Source of the DNA: Prevotellaceae bacterium | GTDB taxonomy: Bacteria; Bacteroidota; Bacteroidia; Bacteroidales; UBA932 | NCBI GenBank assembly: GCA_031258755.1 | Contig: JAIRMK010000081.1 | Location: 1-17,963 of the forward strand | Length of the DNA: 17,963 bases | Reading direction: 5' to 3' | Shown here: in pieces, positions 16,350-17,963 of the stretch | Numbering within the stretch: position 1 is the first letter of the stretch | Layout: each line of letters opens with the position of its first letter | The notes under the pieces: generated by a model | Told to the model about the DNA's origin: nothing | Seen by the model: only the letters and a program-made list of their open reading frames with translations | The model's database searches: none | Translations under genes and position numbers: made by a program

Positions 16350-16379
16350 CAAATATAAAAAAGATAATTGAAAGTTAAA
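16350..16379 (-). promoter_or_regulatory. Promoter for the 130-residue hypothetical protein
   Basis: On the minus strand TATATTTG (16350-16357) matches the -7 consensus exactly. TTTA (16376-16379) sits 18 bases upstream in place of TTTG. Transcription would start near 16343, about 27 bases before the ATG. Confidence 0.6.
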
Positions 16380-16388
16380 ATTTTTAAC
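16374..16388. repeat. 15-base palindrome over the upstream promoter box
   Basis: GTTAAAA and TTTTAAC form a perfect 7-bp inverted repeat around one central T. It overlaps the upstream promoter box of the small hypothetical gene, so it could be an operator. It is AT-rich, and in such DNA a short palindrome may be chance. Confidence 0.35.
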
Positions 16389-16501
16389 CTTTAATTTTAG
16401 CAATAATGAAGATGCTAAACCTCATATTCTTCCCTCAAAAATCTATAGGCATTGATTTTGAGCGCTTATTTTGTCCGGAAAGACTTAAAAACAATCGGCT
16501 T

Positions 16502-16533
16502 TTTGGCTAAATCACTTTTTTTGTATATTTTTG
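16502..16533 (+). promoter_or_regulatory. Consensus promoter for rfbA
   Basis: TTTG at 16502-16505 is followed after 20 bases by TATTTTTG at 16526-16533, matching the Bacteroidota primary sigma consensus in both boxes and spacing. The transcript would begin near 16540, about 15 bases before the rfbA ATG. The in-frame TTG at 16531 lies inside the -7 box and cannot be the start codon. Confidence 0.85.
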
Positions 16534-16554
16534 AATGTTAAAAACGTTTATCTC

Positions 16555-17424
16555 ATGAAAGGAATTATTCTTGCCGGCGGAAGCGCTACCCGGCTGTTCC
16601 CCTCGTCGAAGGCCATCTCCAAGCAAATCATGCCGGTGTACGACAAGCCGATGATTTACTACCCCCTGTCGACGCTCATGCTGGCGGGCGTCCGCGAGGT
16701 GCTCGTCATCTCCACGCCCCGCGACCTGCCGATGTTCCGCGACCTGCTGGGCGACGGTCAACAACTCGGCATGTCGTTCGACTATATCGTCCAGACGCAG
16801 CCCAACGGCTTGGCCGAGGCGTTCGTCCTGGGCGAGAGGTTCCTCAACGGCGAGGGCGGCGCACTGGTGCTGGGCGACAATATCTTCTACGGTCAGGGCT
16901 TCTCTGGCATGTTACACCGCGCGGCGGCAAGCGTAGGCGCGAAGGGGGCGTGCATCTTCGGATATTACGTGAAAGACCCGCGCGCCTACGGCGTGGTGGA
17001 GTTCGACCCTGCCGGGAAAGTGATTTCCCTGCAAGAAAAGCCGGAACATCCGAAGTCGAACTACGCCGTGCCGGGACTGTACTTCTACGACCACACCGTG
17101 TCGCAGAAGGCGCGCAGCCTGCGCCCCTCGCCGCGCGGCGAGTTGGAAATCACCGACCTCAACCGCCTCTACCTCGAAGAGCAAACGCTCGCCGTGGAGC
17201 TCTTCGGACGGGGCTTCGCCTGGCTCGACACCGGCAACGCCGACAGCATGCTCGAAGCGTCGAACTTCGTAGAAACTATCCAAAAGCGACAGGGCTTCTA
17301 CATCGCCTGCATCGAGGAAATCGCATGGCGCAACGGCTGGATAACCACACAGCAGCTGCGCGACATCGGCGAAACCCTCAACAAAACGGCCTACGGCGCA
17401 TATATCCTCGAATTAGCAAAATAG
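16555..17424 (+). CDS. rfbA: Glucose-1-phosphate thymidylyltransferase
   Basis: RmlA/RfbA joins glucose-1-phosphate and dTTP to give dTDP-glucose, the first step to dTDP-L-rhamnose for surface polysaccharides; cytoplasmic. The 289 residues match the family length. The nucleotide-binding loop is AGGSATRLFP (7-16), with Ala11 where many members have Gly, followed by SKQIMPVYDKPMIYYPLS. Asp108 in LGDNIFYG is a metal ligand. LQEKPEHPKSNYAVPGLYFY (159-178) and WLDTG (223-227) are further family signatures. The start is the ATG at 16555, 22 bases after a perfect promoter. The gene is visibly richer in GC (about 60 percent or more in the lines I counted) than the PUL (about 45 percent in the line I counted). 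rfbC follows after five bases. Confidence 0.98.
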   Translation: MKGIILAGGSATRLFPSSKAISKQIMPVYDKPMIYYPLSTLMLAGVREVLVISTPRDLPMFRDLLGDGQQLGMSFDYIVQTQPNGLAEAFVLGERFLNGEGGALVLGDNIFYGQGFSGMLHRAAASVGAKGACIFGYYVKDPRAYGVVEFDPAGKVISLQEKPEHPKSNYAVPGLYFYDHTVSQKARSLRPSPRGELEITDLNRLYLEEQTLAVELFGRGFAWLDTGNADSMLEASNFVETIQKRQGFYIACIEEIAWRNGWITTQQLRDIGETLNKTAYGAYILELAK

Positions 17425-17429
17425 ATAGT

Positions 17430-17963
17430 ATGACTTTCACGGAAACATCCATAAAAGGCGTCTGGATTATCGACCCCAAGGTATTCGCCGACACGCGGGG
17501 ATACTTCATGGAGACCTTCAAACAAAGCGAGTTTGAACAACACATCGGGCAGGTGAACTTCATCCAGGACAACGAGTCGAGGTCGGACTACGGGGTGCTG
17601 CGCGGCCTGCACTACCAGCTGCCGCCCTTCGAGCAGAGCAAGCTGGTGCGCGTGATTCGGGGAAAGGTGCTGGACGTGGCGGTGGACATCCGCCGCGACT
17701 CGCCCACCTTCGGAAAGCACGTGGCCGTGGAGTTGAGTGCGGAAAACAAGCGACAGTTGTTCGTCCCGCGCGGCATGGCGCACGGCTTCCTGGTGCTGGA
17801 CAACCACACGGTGTTCACCTACAAGGTTGACAACGTGTACGCCCCCCACGCCGAACGCGGCATCCGCTTCGACGACCCCGACATAGGCATCGCCTGGCCG
17901 CTCCCCGAAGAACGGCTGGTGCTGTCCGAGAAAGACAAGTTGCACACGAATTTTAACGAATTA
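17430..17963 (+). CDS. rfbC: dTDP-4-dehydrorhamnose 3,5-epimerase (3' end outside window)
   Basis: RmlC/RfbC epimerises dTDP-4-keto-6-deoxyglucose at C3 and C5, the third step to dTDP-L-rhamnose. 178 codons are present and no stop is reached; family members are about 180-190 residues, so only a few residues are missing. The cupin fold signatures are DTRGYFMETF, QDNESRSDYGVLRGLHYQ with catalytic His61, KLVRVIRGKVLDVAVDIRR, PRGMAHGFLVL, and Tyr131 in FTYKVDN, equivalent to the Tyr that acts as acid in Salmonella RmlC. It starts five bases after rfbA, so the two are co-transcribed. rfbB and rfbD, needed to complete the pathway, are not in this window and may follow. Confidence 0.97.
   Translation, partial: MTFTETSIKGVWIIDPKVFADTRGYFMETFKQSEFEQHIGQVNFIQDNESRSDYGVLRGLHYQLPPFEQSKLVRVIRGKVLDVAVDIRRDSPTFGKHVAVELSAENKRQLFVPRGMAHGFLVLDNHTVFTYKVDNVYAPHAERGIRFDDPDIGIAWPLPEERLVLSEKDKLHTNFNEL

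Overview
The window comes from a Bacteroidota chromosome, most likely of the order Bacteroidales. The evidence is a SusC/SusD pair, lipoproteins with a Cys followed by acidic residues, AT-rich leaders without strong Shine-Dalgarno sequences, and several promoters of the Bacteroidota type (TTTG, about 19-20 bases, TAnnTTTG). Genus cannot be fixed from the sequence.

Region 1 (about 264-13537, all minus strand) is a complete polysaccharide utilisation locus (PUL). In transcription order it has an ECF sigma factor (probable TTG start), a FecR-type anti-sigma factor, a SusC-like TonB-dependent transporter with an N-terminal STN signalling domain, a SusD-like lipoprotein, a PKD-domain lipoprotein, a very large GLUG-type beta-helix lipoprotein, a GH128 lipoprotein and a secreted GH2 enzyme. 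Glycan reaching SusC would be sensed through the STN domain and FecR, releasing the sigma factor to activate the locus. SusD and the two lipoproteins would hold the glycan at the surface. GH128 (characterised members are endo-beta-1,3-glucanases) would cut the chain, and the periplasmic GH2, which carries the NxKG glucuronate-recognition motif of beta-glucuronidases, would trim the products. The predicted target is therefore a beta-1,3-linked glucan or related chain carrying acidic sugar. That substrate is an inference.

Region 2 (13609-16316, minus strand) holds a membrane-anchored LytTR regulator without a receiver domain, a membrane-anchored tandem helix-hairpin-helix (ComEA-like) protein whose start overlaps the stop of an ORF6N-domain gene, and a small helical protein of unknown function. 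Three of these transcription units have recognisable housekeeping promoters, in contrast to the PUL.

Region 3 (16502-17963, plus strand) is the start of a dTDP-rhamnose operon: a perfect-consensus promoter, rfbA, and rfbC cut off by the window end. These genes are much richer in GC than the PUL.

No rRNA, tRNA, CRISPR array, transposase or integrase was seen.
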